Shown: positions 21,801-27,895 of the stretch, one piece after another
Position numbering within the stretch: the first letter of the stretch is position 1
Layout: every line of letters starts with the position of its first letter
From: CAZAMB01 sp964501365
Lineage (GTDB): Bacteria > Planctomycetota > Phycisphaerae > UBA1845
NCBI GenBank assembly: GCA_964501365.1
Contig: CAZCST010000020.1
Location: 1-64,000, forward strand
Reading direction: 5' to 3'
DNA length: 64,000 nt
The notes under the pieces: generated by a model
What the model was told of the DNA's origin: nothing
Seen by the model: the letters and a program-made list of their open reading frames with translations, nothing else
Database searches by the model: none
Translations under genes and position numbers: made by a program

Positions 21801-23238
21801 TTGACGAATTGAGCTGGTCATCCATGGTTAGCGTGGGATTTGAACTTGGGGACTTATCACTGTTTCCCCAAAGAATGGAGTTACGAACCGAAACGAACGG
21901 GTTCGTTGCTTCGCGGAAGATTCCGCCACTGACGCAGTCATCGTTTGTGCATCGATTTTGGGAGATGGTAGAGTTGCGCAAGTCGATAACGCCAGTATTC
22001 AGGCGGATTGCCCCGCCGCTGGCGCTCGAAATATTTCCACTTGCGAGAGTATTTAGAATCAGAAGGTTACCGTCTCTGACACTGATTGCCCCCGCCGCTC
22101 CACCCTGGGCGAGGTTGCCCAGGAAGCGCGTATTCGCGATAAACCCGTTTGCATTGCCGCCGCACGTGCCGGTGCCATTACCGGTGCAACAGGCAATGGG
22201 AACGTTTATTGCCGTACACACCCCGTTATTCGTCAGATTGGCTACTGTGCTGTACTCATAGAGAGCCCCTCCGTCTCTGGCTTCGTTCTTGAGGAACGTG
22301 CAGCGAATGATCTCAAGAAGCGGAGTGTAATTGATTACTGCACCTCCAGATCCACTCACTTTGTTGGATATGAAGTTGGATCGACTTAGGCGAAGGCGAG
22401 CCAGAGGTACCACCGAATCAGTATTTGCAACGGCCGCACCAGAAGAGGCGCGGTTGTCGACGAAATCACATTGATCGAAAAGATGCTCACCCGTTGCGAC
22501 CAGGTGGACTTGCACTGCGCCACCAGTCCCTGTGGCGTAATTATCAACAAATCGACAACGCCTGAAAGTGACGGTGCTGCCCTTTGAAAGTACTGCTGCC
22601 CCTACACTGGCACCAATGGACGGCGAGCCGTTTGCAACACCTCCGCTGAACACAAACCCATCGACCATGACGTTATGGCCCGGGTTTCCGAATCCGCGCC
22701 CTGGGTCGATAGTCAGAATATTGTAACTGTTATCAAGGAACGTATTAGGGAGAGTAACGTTTGGGTTTGGCAACGAGGAGACATCGTTTCCGCCTAAGTC
22801 TCCGCTTAGTATCGTATTATTCGAAGCGGGGTTACTGTTTCGGCAGAGGTCAAGATCATCAATCGGGGTCCCCTGGCTGCCGCATCCTCCCGGAGGAAAC
22901 CCACCATATAGGCGCAAGTTTTTCTTGATGTCAAATGAGGCGACCCGCGGGCTCGACCACACGCATTGATAATTGACACAGGTTCCATCAGCGATCGGAG
23001 TGCAATCATCTTTATTCGAACAGCTGCGTCGGTCGGGGTGGTACGTCCCGCTCGCCACCCAGATATCGTCACCGTCCTCGGCGACGGCGATTGCGTCCTG
23101 CAAGTTCGTGAATGCATTGGTCCAGGATTTGCCATCCGGTTTCCCAGTTGCCGACCCGTCCACCAACCACGTCGTTGCCTTGGACGGAACAGCGATGAGG
23201 CAGGAAATGATCAGATAATTAGCGACGCAACGAGGCAT
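9895..23238 (-). CDS. giant multidomain secreted protein, 4447 residues
   Basis: The signal peptide ends near residue 21. Residues about 22-585 and 590-1115 are two right-handed parallel beta-helix (polymorphic surface) domains, each opening with a GxSWxxAxxxLQDA motif and an IWVA(S/T)GTY strand. About 1170-1585 holds BNR/sialidase-like propeller repeats. About 1590-1745 holds thrombospondin type 3 repeats (DTDGDGYDDECDNCP). A long beta-rich, Ig-like and Cys-rich stretch follows to about 3030. After that come a helical part (3040-3385), a dense Cys-rich cluster (about 3393-3612), a long helical/coiled-coil region (3616-4140) and a beta C-terminal domain. GGAGG at good spacing supports ATG 23238. 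The helical-then-beta C-terminus directly before a TcB/TcC-like Rhs gene invites comparison with TcA proteins, but I see no specific TcA motif. The function is unknown. Confidence 0.85.
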   Translation of the reverse strand: MPRCVANYLIISCLIAVPSKATTWLVDGSATGKPDGKSWTNAFTNLQDAIAVAEDGDDIWVASGTYHPDRRSCSNKDDCTPIADGTCVNYQCVWSSPRVASFDIKKNLRLYGGFPPGGCGSQGTPIDDLDLCRNSNPASNNTILSGDLGGNDVSSLPNPNVTLPNTFLDNSYNILTIDPGRGFGNPGHNVMVDGFVFSGGVANGSPSIGASVGAAVLSKGSTVTFRRCRFVDNYATGTGGAVQVHLVATGEHLFDQCDFVDNRASSGAAVANTDSVVPLARLRLSRSNFISNKVSGSGGAVINYTPLLEIIRCTFLKNEARDGGALYEYSTVANLTNNGVCTAINVPIACCTGNGTGTCGGNANGFIANTRFLGNLAQGGAAGAISVRDGNLLILNTLASGNISSASGGAIRLNTGVIDLRNSTISQNRCTNDDCVSGGIFREATNPFVSVRNSILWGNSDKSPSSNPTLTMDDQLNSSIFSYSCIQEGPIGTNGNTNLDPAFIDPDGEDDVIGTADDNYRLQVASPCADFGDNTALAITVSYTPSFTVNVDIGDKLRVWNDPKGGVTPSSMSVDMGAYESFAPSVPNGVIYVRESANGARTGGSWVDAYRYLQDALALSNGGPLALVEEIWVATGTYRPTEQSCVTVTDCGAGASSCTNGACLWTNPRSRSFRLLPNVGIYGGFAGSETKRTARKTGCAGGSNVGRPCGGNDDCPGSTCQNPTNLSGEITAPSPTDNIQHLIWAENTTSENCVLDGLTIRSAFCDIIDATGITGGGLYVTDGGVRVNRCRFKNNTARLNVGQGGGGAIGIGATGEAIVASSDFFGNYSENGGALYAGGGARGTFEDCKFEANTGNVLGGALFCGGGAYRFRSCTFFNNQSLDLGTDPDYKGGGAAFLVGNNIKFEGCRFCSNKSQAGSGGALTVYLGGDAWIINGIFTGNTAAVGGGAINLTQGAAQPSASVIASSFYGNDSLHANNIGTAIHVAGGVLNLENSVLWGNGDAPQNAIWISGGAPPTGANVYYSDVQGFAGSIAPNLLLGNFSTDPQFVNPSGGDGLLGTTDDDLAFGSNSPLRDRGYKSLLPYDDLDVDGDGNQIELYPFDFSLHPRVQGLALDIGALESPADCQSNGVPDYCELAGCETNLNGCPQSCSMVPDCNKNSIPDECDVGSVPLPLTENQEFLLINSNASSDGSQTDETVRIGKRGPGPWVATWIASRPGKDAVVTSSQDDGLTWSLPSEFGAGSGCPHLGGEEYWVRLASDTAGRWIAVFQSTSHIGGGVDPESDILYSFSQDGVTWSCPIEIAANSGSDAQPWVVSTGPGQWLVTWSTTQGYGGSGNDWDLVYSKSTCTAPPCSWTPPLPIHPSYATTDPSDSDDYHSRIACGPGKCVLVWVRGLGGLNGEYDIYWSETILPMAAGSWSAPLPIASYMSTTNGYDDMAEIATDGLDNWIVVWLSQANPFGTMGTDGEVFEAFRLAGSSTWGLTVVNQDAALDGNSPDVWPKLATDGQGNWLCTWNRQSGPGNNGILVAKSHNNGQTWSAPVVISGPSGFDNSTPDISQDGLGNWLIAWQSVNSLGGTLGTDLDILGIRWRATTDCNSNGILDECELRDGALDLNEDLRPDSCDCIGTMDTDGDGYDDECDNCPYVFNITQADVDGDTVGDACDRCDGYPDSADNDQDGVPDGCDNCPLTPNPANSDCNGDGDTVDNDLGEGVGRQCDRDGDGVGDICDTCPDDPNNPCGTPLGLGAMLMPPCGIASQLAIEKALVEVPVDRSQRDVESVTEWTTQHVAAFFHPQGIMPGKNWCLNGQNGGIPWNASGDGGAWFAVESSLIRIRWYSPNNALLAESFYNVPDSAATNDWTVGVRYFLDYNEDQFDRNADAVINTPYYSTIRYNSTILAGSKREIPGTGTTEQNPVQYYQFPDFRLEGGRVVAENYCPTGKVLIQYDDGPSGNLVGFEVVDISRRGTPTAQSVSVGRRLRLQVGADDCRAILVSNADQADVPAAWQRGVDSADIYPIRPETIPSNLVVAWYKSSNLESGISLGNCWPHEISRYASDWPSDPQAHIVAAGESAVPEGAKVDLGVGAGKRYCGAEIMYQAGFRVQDSDPQSEIVNGVFSASLPGFSVLRLDVDPPGLPACGSEVTFEVIASHDHRDVDQYACAAGRHDLTSCTTDAQCNTLGSPPKNDGVCAPNVFKGTFSWAIGQQITDIDHDLDARPYHYGFVKSGRPYAPNIYAATGQVIPVNTSAQIDPLEIWWYQEGRNCRCDSLSHVCKESGSSAGSTCSDDDSCGCIGNFAPGIFWPHKTAEYNAVWPPNSSCACSASACAGAGDKNGVSCVSARDCGCEELGDIFIASRLGGTFTQPSGAIVPTDFGSYAQIYSLGNFETRSTDALTLVGWNPNDEHAILLPVGSGLRVFAVRDDNPWGVTSGHPYTMVQYPSSGNPSSPDLYDIKVFKVQAEEIGISTCSAALCDGGLNDGLSCTVNPDCDFLLDYDFFVAQNDPTVRIPVVAGQPINPLFPVNFASPFCEDDGVPALPLTLVDGDALWQDRKGGIWAVEAEHDGKVFEYGICREGKCIGGYDHGQNCVTDAQCSRSMVPDGLSGISVSDIYLWENWAADYSCQPWRGFQDVCVNGICQAGPQEGHVCTANSFCVPDGVHATCNNAICEKSSSSCNSAGCQYPYPIRYRPDWPEVPPFCRYPDEPTCARPLNIGESVDEGGQCGQVQVLHDSVGLRVLDPTRWVSVPYVTFESSGANLDALPPHLIHGEIGGGGNYPDRVRYNVDGRRLLEFRGIMSDRDHQILAGLSTNSEYQNKISILRDLSRDQISHPVTDSAEKFVTVGDGDASPGWITVAFQNDTRCIDQGLPVSVEVWNVQCPPFQSAIRVIQPTCVFSEQQVLQFAGDLGGEPENLIFQWQYSVDYDPADPAAATWSNYNPPQGYKTGTGLREVLIEGASEFTLGDSWWRVRYRGYNGCPCPSACSQGCASNGLCNGGPRNGTTCTGDADCYACSGGASAGSVCRNDDDCPSGQCATLCCPTIGDGEEQWATNLNPSNTQVSPWTKPQLAEGWVKRVVRGLNPFDQRFEEFHNAPAATFVHMIEQAGKRFEQDVALNCAAENINNLGLIETYETVLKRAKLFSIDVGTSYRPATEAIMLAAGKVVDLYMLLGNEAYADAEDPTVGLFVGQGEEPQGYDPHAIFCFQDQVGSLLEEELGLLRGTDSVRDPDYDGDNHMIATVYNRLPWNFTSGSGQVAYANNYQLTDVEQAIKTYPQGHGDAWGHYLTATTKLYDLLHHEVFDWQVFTESVLVAGQPVEVGYKYERRFAEAAAAKARTGATITTQTFRALYDALPSSQEFGYRDTDPHRAWGVIDWGQRAGQAAYLDWVTVNSLLDENAIDAVCSNTNERCQNDASCQGTCVAGACSNQPLTSCTTDAQCGGLCKPPAGSQVCMNTGLECTTNTNCQGTCMSGQCSNDHGKVCTTDSQCTGVCQRLATDRVCANTGLACDNNCDCCCSLGCLPKVQSDSTIKYFCSGGKRHGLSCSVDADCGPACPLGGVCSCDECIPRNKEFVCAGNGKECSGDVDCLDRCIGGTCTQGGNTCTSDAQCTHDSRCQVDSGFVTSIRRIDRTTIPEIGEISASYNGIQMTLDQVDSGLNPLGLAKNVVPFGVSPRLLDEGQTHFDQVFKRAVAALTNAFTAFDYANESTRRLRRVQDEVDKFDDLIEERELDYTARLIEVFGRPYAEDIGPGLTYSPGYDGPDLYHFDYVDDNKLIPLTAGSNTVVLGGSFDEPLVDPITGEYSSQTHAVQFNISTDGLGLLRPDGWEDRPEPGEIQFARAELLQTMGRFQQALDRYEAHIQQVEHQTDLLLSLTQLNADVIRIQREGQAEQRSLNQEILISRSLITLFRTIAKFTESMANAGAECGPKIIGFIGGLANGVIFDPSFAVRCAATTGGAIGAKILDVTGDAQVLFELQRQHDKEFASAEQQIQITGVQGDYQVEQQVEALRQLVRQTPSLRLDLYLLEESVNQATGRYQAAVGKGLRLLEQRTAFRGRTADQITHHRYRDMAFRVFRNEALQKYQAQFDLAAQYAFLAAQAYDYESNLLRTDRLSGQRFLADLSAESSLGMLQGGSPIVGNGLAGMLAQMGLNFDMVVRPQLGLNSPVQFERSFSLRWELFRIPQSTSGDATWRNVLSSGTVPGTAAPGTIVERVDDINDVPEYRYYCKPLQSDSSGPSITTRALVIRFSTKVFSGLNFFGHPSVGDEVYPSTYDAIKVRGLGLRFTNYPTGVLNNQAEVYLVPVGSDVMRVPSDGSLRNFELLETTLPEPFPLATVDLERSDWKPFDELAGGSVAMLKRRLHPQVTALPTQGHADNEELAWDLSGRSVWNTQWVLIIPESELRGLGGAIGGLDYFTFGPTGITPGVGVRDIRLIFDSYGYIGGSKLQEESSRAGSE

Positions 23239-23271
23239 TTTTTGTCCTCCAGTAAGCTCGTGGGGAGCGCA

Positions 23272-24924
23272 CTAGTTCAAGTTGCCAATGGTGGAGACGT
23301 TTGAGAGTTCGAATGTTCCGCTGACGTTGACGGGCACGTCAGGCTTGTTGAGGCCTTCGATAGCTTCTGAAAAAGTCCCTTTCCAAACGCCGTTTTCGAG
23401 AGTGGCGAAGTCGAAAGCCATGCTTCGATCGATGTCGTAGGACTCGCCTGCCTGGTCGTTATCGTGGTCCGGATGGAATGCATGCTTGAAGGGGTTTCGC
23501 TTGTGTCCGGCCGGCACGTTCAGATGAAATTCTAATCCCGGTGTTCCGAACGTGCCTGAACCCGCCAGCGGGCTGTCTACAAAGTATGCTGCGGTGCTGA
23601 TACGCCGGGTAAACGATTGTCCGTCCTGAAGCCCGGTCGGCTTGAGTCGTGCAAGCATGGCTGCCGGTGTAGAAGGTGTGACCAGAACGTAGTCGTTAAT
23701 CTGACCATCCCACATCAGCATCACTTCGGAAAGCAACTTCGCCGCGCCCTGGTCATCCACGTGAATAACGACTCGAAAACTAAACGGGCTGGCGGCAGGA
23801 CGCGGACTGGTGGTATCGACGTCGCCCATCAGGTTGGCGTGGACCCAAGCTACCTTGTCGACGGAAACGGTTCCTACCCAAAGCCCTGTGTTCCCTGACA
23901 TTTGGCCGGCCAGCGCAATAAACCTGCTGAACCCGCGGCCATCGCTGATTTCGAGGAGTCCTTGGTACGCTTGACCCAAGCCATCGCGCCCGATGACAGC
24001 CTGGGCAAGTTCGAGGCCGCGGTTAAAGGCAATGCGCGTACTCATTGAACCGGATTCGAAGTCGACAGAACGGGATCCTGCCAAAGGTGTCCAAGTCCAG
24101 TCAGCATGTCCAGCTTTTTCCTTGAGCTCTTTCACTAAAAGCGGAACGTCTCCCGCGACAGTGGGATTTTCGGAGGGAGCCGGAAGCGATGGCCGGTAGG
24201 CTATCGTGGCGGATTCACCTGGATTTGCTGCCTTCAAGGAAATCACGTGTTCGCCCAGGTGCCTGCCGAAGTCGACCCCCCGCAGTGTTGGTTCATCAAT
24301 CTCGATGGGTCCTGAGTAGGACGAACTTTCATCTGTTCGGATCCAGTAGCCAAGCCCGGGAAGTAATTTTGTGCTAGAACCGATGGCCACCCAGCCAGCC
24401 TGTTGGTCTAACCTGAAGGCAACATTGGTTTTGTGCGTCGATGAATTGCGGAAATACTCCGCAATGGTGGGCGAATTGGTGGCTGAAACGAACGCTCCAG
24501 CGAGGTTCCATCCGGCGCGCCAGAGGAGGGACCCAACCATCGGTTTCCCGAGAATCGAAATCTTCTGATCACGAGATGCGTTGATGAGGTAAACGCGGCC
24601 ACCGGAAAGAACGGTCAACCGGTTTGCGAAGTGCGCTAAATCCGAAGCTGGACGCCATGTCAGCCAAGCAGGGTCAGTGTTTGGAACGCACCCCACATCA
24701 CTCGGCTCGCATTCAGCGTCTGGAACCAGGGAAGGTTCCTGGGCATGAATAGAACGAATTCCGTCGGATTCGAAGTATGTATCGAGTCGCCCATCCGCCG
24801 GGTCAACCCAAAGAAACACACTGTTCCAACCTCGTTTCAGGTCGATTTTTTGTTCAACCCATTGGCCACGAACTGTGCCGCAGAGCGCAGCGAAAAACAA
24901 CGTGCCGGAAAGCGCGCACTTCAT
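23272..24924 (-). CDS. secreted protein, first gene of the giant operon
   Basis: A 550-residue exported protein. ATG 24924 is chosen because GGAGGGA lies 5-7 bases upstream and a clean signal peptide (MKCALSG...VRG-Q) follows; the longer frame would need a TTG that lies upstream of that site. The mature part begins with two related modules (WVEQKIDLKRGWNSVFLWV and a later GWNLAGAFV...GLGYWI). This pattern recurs in the insert of the Rhs protein (FNSFSFQVDPG...NRGYWIDT). The rest is beta-rich, with a C-terminal part (about 410-550) mentioning DHDNDQAGESYDIDR and ending FELSNVSTIGNLN. I recognise no enzyme motif. It probably works with the two very large proteins encoded 33 bases downstream, for instance as a surface or assembly partner. 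Confidence 0.7.
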   Translation of the reverse strand: MKCALSGTLFFAALCGTVRGQWVEQKIDLKRGWNSVFLWVDPADGRLDTYFESDGIRSIHAQEPSLVPDAECEPSDVGCVPNTDPAWLTWRPASDLAHFANRLTVLSGGRVYLINASRDQKISILGKPMVGSLLWRAGWNLAGAFVSATNSPTIAEYFRNSSTHKTNVAFRLDQQAGWVAIGSSTKLLPGLGYWIRTDESSSYSGPIEIDEPTLRGVDFGRHLGEHVISLKAANPGESATIAYRPSLPAPSENPTVAGDVPLLVKELKEKAGHADWTWTPLAGSRSVDFESGSMSTRIAFNRGLELAQAVIGRDGLGQAYQGLLEISDGRGFSRFIALAGQMSGNTGLWVGTVSVDKVAWVHANLMGDVDTTSPRPAASPFSFRVVIHVDDQGAAKLLSEVMLMWDGQINDYVLVTPSTPAAMLARLKPTGLQDGQSFTRRISTAAYFVDSPLAGSGTFGTPGLEFHLNVPAGHKRNPFKHAFHPDHDNDQAGESYDIDRSMAFDFATLENGVWKGTFSEAIEGLNKPDVPVNVSGTFELSNVSTIGNLN

Positions 24925-25252
24925 CTGATCCCTCCGCAAGAGTCTTACAGAGACTAGCTCTGGAATTTTTTTGCCCGATGACTAGGCAAGGAGGATACAA
25001 AAAGTAAGTATCGATTTCAAGACAATTCTTGGAAAAAATTCCTGCCGAGCGCGTGCTGATAATGATTGCATGCTCAGTTAACGCGGAGTTCGAAAGGGTC
25101 ATGAAACTGATTGCAGGATAGTGACTTACGAATGGGATTGCAGGGTTGTATTGTGTCAGATTTGCGCCAAATTTGTGTCAAGGCTGCGCAGTGGCAAGCC
25201 CTTGTTACTTTTGCAGCTTGAATACCGCATTGTCAAGCGTGGGAAATTCCAC
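24925..25252. other. intergenic region before the giant operon
   Basis: About 330 bases with no convincing gene. Apart from the candidate promoter at 24992-25020 I see no terminator for the gene that ends at 25253, so read-through from that gene into the giant operon is possible. Confidence 0.6.
24992..25020 (-). promoter_or_regulatory. candidate sigma-70 promoter of the giant operon
   Basis: On the minus strand TTGAAA (25015-25020), a 17-base spacer and TATCCT (24992-24997) match a housekeeping promoter at 5 and 4 of 6 positions. Transcription would start near 24985, about 60 bases before ATG 24924. No experimental support is available. Confidence 0.4.
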
Positions 25253-26530
25253 TCACTCCTTCGAATCAGCACGCGGCGAGTGCGAGCGCCTTCCCTCTGC
25301 TGCCGCTTTGAATTCGGCGAAGGGTTTATCCCATTTTATCAGAGGGAACGCCTTCTCTAGCGCAATCTTAAATCTTTCATCACGAAGTGTCTCGTAAGTG
25401 ACATCACGAAATTGCACCTCAAGCCTCATCTCTGTCAACAACTCGTCGACGGTGGGAAAACACCGTGCCATTTCCCCACGCAGCCACGCGTCCACGGCAT
25501 CGTCCGTTGCCAGGAACACTTGCCCCTTGAGCCCATCTGGGGGCGAACTCTTTACGCGCGGGTGGTAATACTCCACGATCTGCTCAAGAGAACGACTAAG
25601 TTGCTTGCTTAATGCGGCGCGATGTTGTCGTTTGAAGGTTTCTAATTGCTTCCGGAAGTCTCCAATCCGGTGATCGAAAAGGCACCGCGTAGACCGAAGC
25701 ATGACTCTTCCCCATGGCTCGCCAAGGGAGCGCGTGCAATCCTCTCGGATTTTCCGCAATTCATCTTCGAGAAGCTTGGCCGAGACTTTGCTTGTGCGAT
25801 CGATTAAGTCGAACGTTGTGCGGAGTCGAGCCTCGATTTCCGACTTGGGGGCAAATCCCTGAATAGACTTGGGGATGACAATCCGCTTCCGCTGGATGGC
25901 ACATCCCGTCAGTTGGATATCTACATAGAGAATGTAAGGAGAAAACACTCGCACCTGTCGAGCAATATCGAATGGAATCGGCGGCGCGACCGCGAGTTCG
26001 GTCTCGACACGTTGCAATCGGCCAATCGTTAAGGGATCTTGGCCGATTTCTGGACTACCCTCAGAATCTGGAGCTTCGGGTCGCGGCGGATTTGATATTG
26101 ATAGTTTGGGTCCGGTCCAAAGCCTAGAAACCAATCGAGCAACGTCTGGACCAACCAACTCTACGGCGTTAGGGGTCTCGTCACTGTGGACCTCTGGCTG
26201 GACGTAGAGAGCTGTCGGTGAATAGACCCAGGCAATGTCGTCGCAAATTAGGACTCCAGCTCGAAGTCCAGCGCATTGGCGCACATTGCAACCGGCCTCG
26301 ATAACGGTTCTGAGCGCTCTTGTGTCGCCGTAGCCCAACCGAAACACATCCTCATTGCAGTCGACAATCACAAGCACGTCATTGCCATGAAGGCGGCGAT
26401 GGGCCGCCACAATGGCCCGCGATGTCTCCTCGCGAAGGGCTGGCGCAACCACAATCACTTGTTGGTTCGCGCGGGTGATGCGTTCCGCCATGGTTTTGCT
26501 TGCCATGGATTTGAAAACGAGGGTGTCCAT
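25253..26530 (-). CDS. protein with a degenerate phospholipase D-like N-terminal domain
   Basis: A 425-residue soluble protein. Residues about 8-110 (VIVVAPALREETSRAIVAAHRRL ... VLVIVDCNEDVFRLGYGD ... AGVLICDDIAWVYSPTAL) follow the fold pattern of PLD-family domains. The HKD motif itself is not visible, so catalysis is unlikely. The C-terminal half is charged and helical, with one region rich in Lys/Arg/Gln (about 255-330) that may be a coiled coil. GGAG lies 11 bases before ATG 26530. It sits at the edge of the block that contains the phage-type genes and recombinase, so it may be cargo of that element. I do not recognise a named family, and a defence or DNA-binding role is only a guess. Confidence 0.65.
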   Translation of the reverse strand: MDTLVFKSMASKTMAERITRANQQVIVVAPALREETSRAIVAAHRRLHGNDVLVIVDCNEDVFRLGYGDTRALRTVIEAGCNVRQCAGLRAGVLICDDIAWVYSPTALYVQPEVHSDETPNAVELVGPDVARLVSRLWTGPKLSISNPPRPEAPDSEGSPEIGQDPLTIGRLQRVETELAVAPPIPFDIARQVRVFSPYILYVDIQLTGCAIQRKRIVIPKSIQGFAPKSEIEARLRTTFDLIDRTSKVSAKLLEDELRKIREDCTRSLGEPWGRVMLRSTRCLFDHRIGDFRKQLETFKRQHRAALSKQLSRSLEQIVEYYHPRVKSSPPDGLKGQVFLATDDAVDAWLRGEMARCFPTVDELLTEMRLEVQFRDVTYETLRDERFKIALEKAFPLIKWDKPFAEFKAAAEGRRSHSPRADSKE

Positions 26531-26962
26531 TCGTTACTTACTCCACAGAGGGTCGTCACCACTTCACCAACAAAAAAGGGGAGCCGCCAAGGTTGGTTTC
26601 CGTGACCAGGCCTGCGACAGCCCACCACAAGAAACGCCTCGGCGGACTCCCGATCGGGAGTCCGCCCAAGGCATTCATCTCATGGTTTCCAACGGTCGCA
26701 GTTTGGTCGCGGATGAACGCTAAGGTCAGACTAGAATTCAGTTACATATCGCTTCTGTTTCTAAACTCCTTTCGTTCTTTGCTTCGAGCGTGTTGCTGCA
26801 CGGCCTTGCCTCTGGCAATCCAAGCAGGGTTCGATTCCCGCAGAGCTGGTTTTACGGCCACTCCGGTTGCCTTCGAGCCGATTATGGTGCGGCAATGGAT
26901 TGAATACCACCTCGGAACGAACAATGGCGTCCCTCGGCTGCACAAGCGTGTAAGTTGCCTAA
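26531..26962. other. non-coding accessory DNA with a perfect palindrome
   Basis: About 430 bases between the divergent PLD-like gene and the decayed replication-type ORF. Short open frames here look like chance. The only clear structure is a 26-base perfect palindrome (26641-26666), listed separately. Confidence 0.5.
26641..26666. repeat. 26-base perfect palindrome
   Basis: The half-site GGCGGACTCCCGA is followed at once by its exact reverse complement with no spacer. There is no T-run on either side, so it does not look like an ordinary intrinsic terminator. It could be a protein binding site, a cruciform or an end of the mobile element. Confidence 0.7.
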
Positions 26963-27547
26963 ATGCTGAGACCGAGAATCGACGGGAGGGACGGGAACTG
27001 GCGCGGACTGTCGGGTTCCCAAGCTGAACTACACTTGCGGTTTCTGGGTATACCCCCACCCCAAAGCCCCTCCCCCAAGGGGGGTGGCACACAACGACGG
27101 GGTGGTAAGCGGCGGGAACCCGGGACCGCCAACCCGGAATGGCGTCAACCGGACGGTTCCAAACCGAGCCTTTATCGCCGGCTAGTCAATCGAAAAAATG
27201 GCGCTGCGCTATACGGCTGTTGGGCCCTTGTCGTTCAGGTTGCGGCAAGAAGCAAGCCACGAGGCGTCCTTCTCGGCAGCGATGGACCTCTCACAGCGGA
27301 GGACCTGGAGGCCAAGACCGGCGTGAACGCAGAGTTTTTCGTGGAATTGTTCGAGGCTGCATGTGAACCGGGCATCGGCTGGCTCGAATGCGTTGATCCG
27401 TTGGAATTAATTACTGCTCAAGCCTCTGGGGAAATTGGCGGCAACTCTCTGGATGCCTCTGGAAATCTCCAGAGACCTCCAGCGACCCCCAGAATTGGGA
27501 GGAAGCATCCCGAGATTTCCAACCCAGATAAGAGAACAGGAGATTAG
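26963..27547 (+). CDS. phage/replication-type protein, probably N-terminally decayed
   Basis: The readable core (residues about 68-140: YRRLVNRKNGAALYGCWALV ... PRGVLLGSDGPLTAEDLEAKTG ... PGIGWLECV) resembles small proteins encoded near replication initiators or helicase loaders in phages and integrated elements. The first 60 residues are Pro/Gly/Arg-rich and overlap a C-rich/G-rich hairpin stretch (27047-27090). They do not look like the usual N-terminus, which suggests that the original 5' end was lost or replaced. There is no good ribosome binding site. It precedes a small ORF, an XRE regulator and a recombinase on the same strand. The family link is by eye only. Confidence 0.45.
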   Translation: MLRPRIDGRDGNWRGLSGSQAELHLRFLGIPPPQSPSPKGGGTQRRGGKRREPGTANPEWRQPDGSKPSLYRRLVNRKNGAALYGCWALVVQVAARSKPRGVLLGSDGPLTAEDLEAKTGVNAEFFVELFEAACEPGIGWLECVDPLELITAQASGEIGGNSLDASGNLQRPPATPRIGRKHPEISNPDKRTGD

Positions 27548-27566
27548 CAGAAAGGAAAAGAGACCT

Positions 27567-27890
27567 ATGGTGTCCTTAAGGACAAAGGGGGTGGTGCAGG
27601 AGGGGGAGGTCCGTCGAGTCCCGCATATCACGGAGGCCGATCTCCGGGACACGGGCCGGCTTCTTGATCTGTTTGGCCGCATGGTCGCAGGAGGCCTGCT
27701 TCATGAAAGTGAAGCGGATCGCCTGAGTTTTGTCGGGGCCGCCGAACACGCCATCCGAAAAGCAACCAAGAACACGTGCGGCTTCTTTGCTCAAATGCTT
27801 CGGCATTGGGATCGCTGCAAGAACTTCGCAACAGAGCGCGACGTTGACACTGCGCATCTACGATTAAAGGCCTTCGACTATGGAAGATAA
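27567..27890 (+). CDS. small hypothetical protein of the integrated element
   Basis: A 107-residue soluble protein, mostly helical. ATG 27567 is chosen because AGGAAAAGAG lies just upstream; the frame is open further 5' but that part overlaps the previous gene. The sequence EADRLSFVGAAEHAIRKA followed by CGFFAQML is conserved-looking, but I cannot name a family. Its stop is 5 bases before the XRE gene start, so the two are probably one transcript with the recombinase. Confidence 0.6.
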   Translation: MVSLRTKGVVQEGEVRRVPHITEADLRDTGRLLDLFGRMVAGGLLHESEADRLSFVGAAEHAIRKATKNTCGFFAQMLRHWDRCKNFATERDVDTAHLRLKAFDYGR

Positions 27891-27895
27891 CTGAA

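Noticed and set aside
26828..26847. A GGGTTCGATTCCC string that looks like a tRNA T-arm or a second attachment site
   Set aside because: The T-stem does not pair beyond three bases, no acceptor or anticodon arm surrounds it, and the flanks do not match the ssrA 3' end.
27047..27090. C-run/G-run hairpin that might be a terminator
   Set aside because: No U-run follows, and the stretch looks like a degenerate dispersed repeat lying within the poorly supported 5' part of the replication-type ORF.
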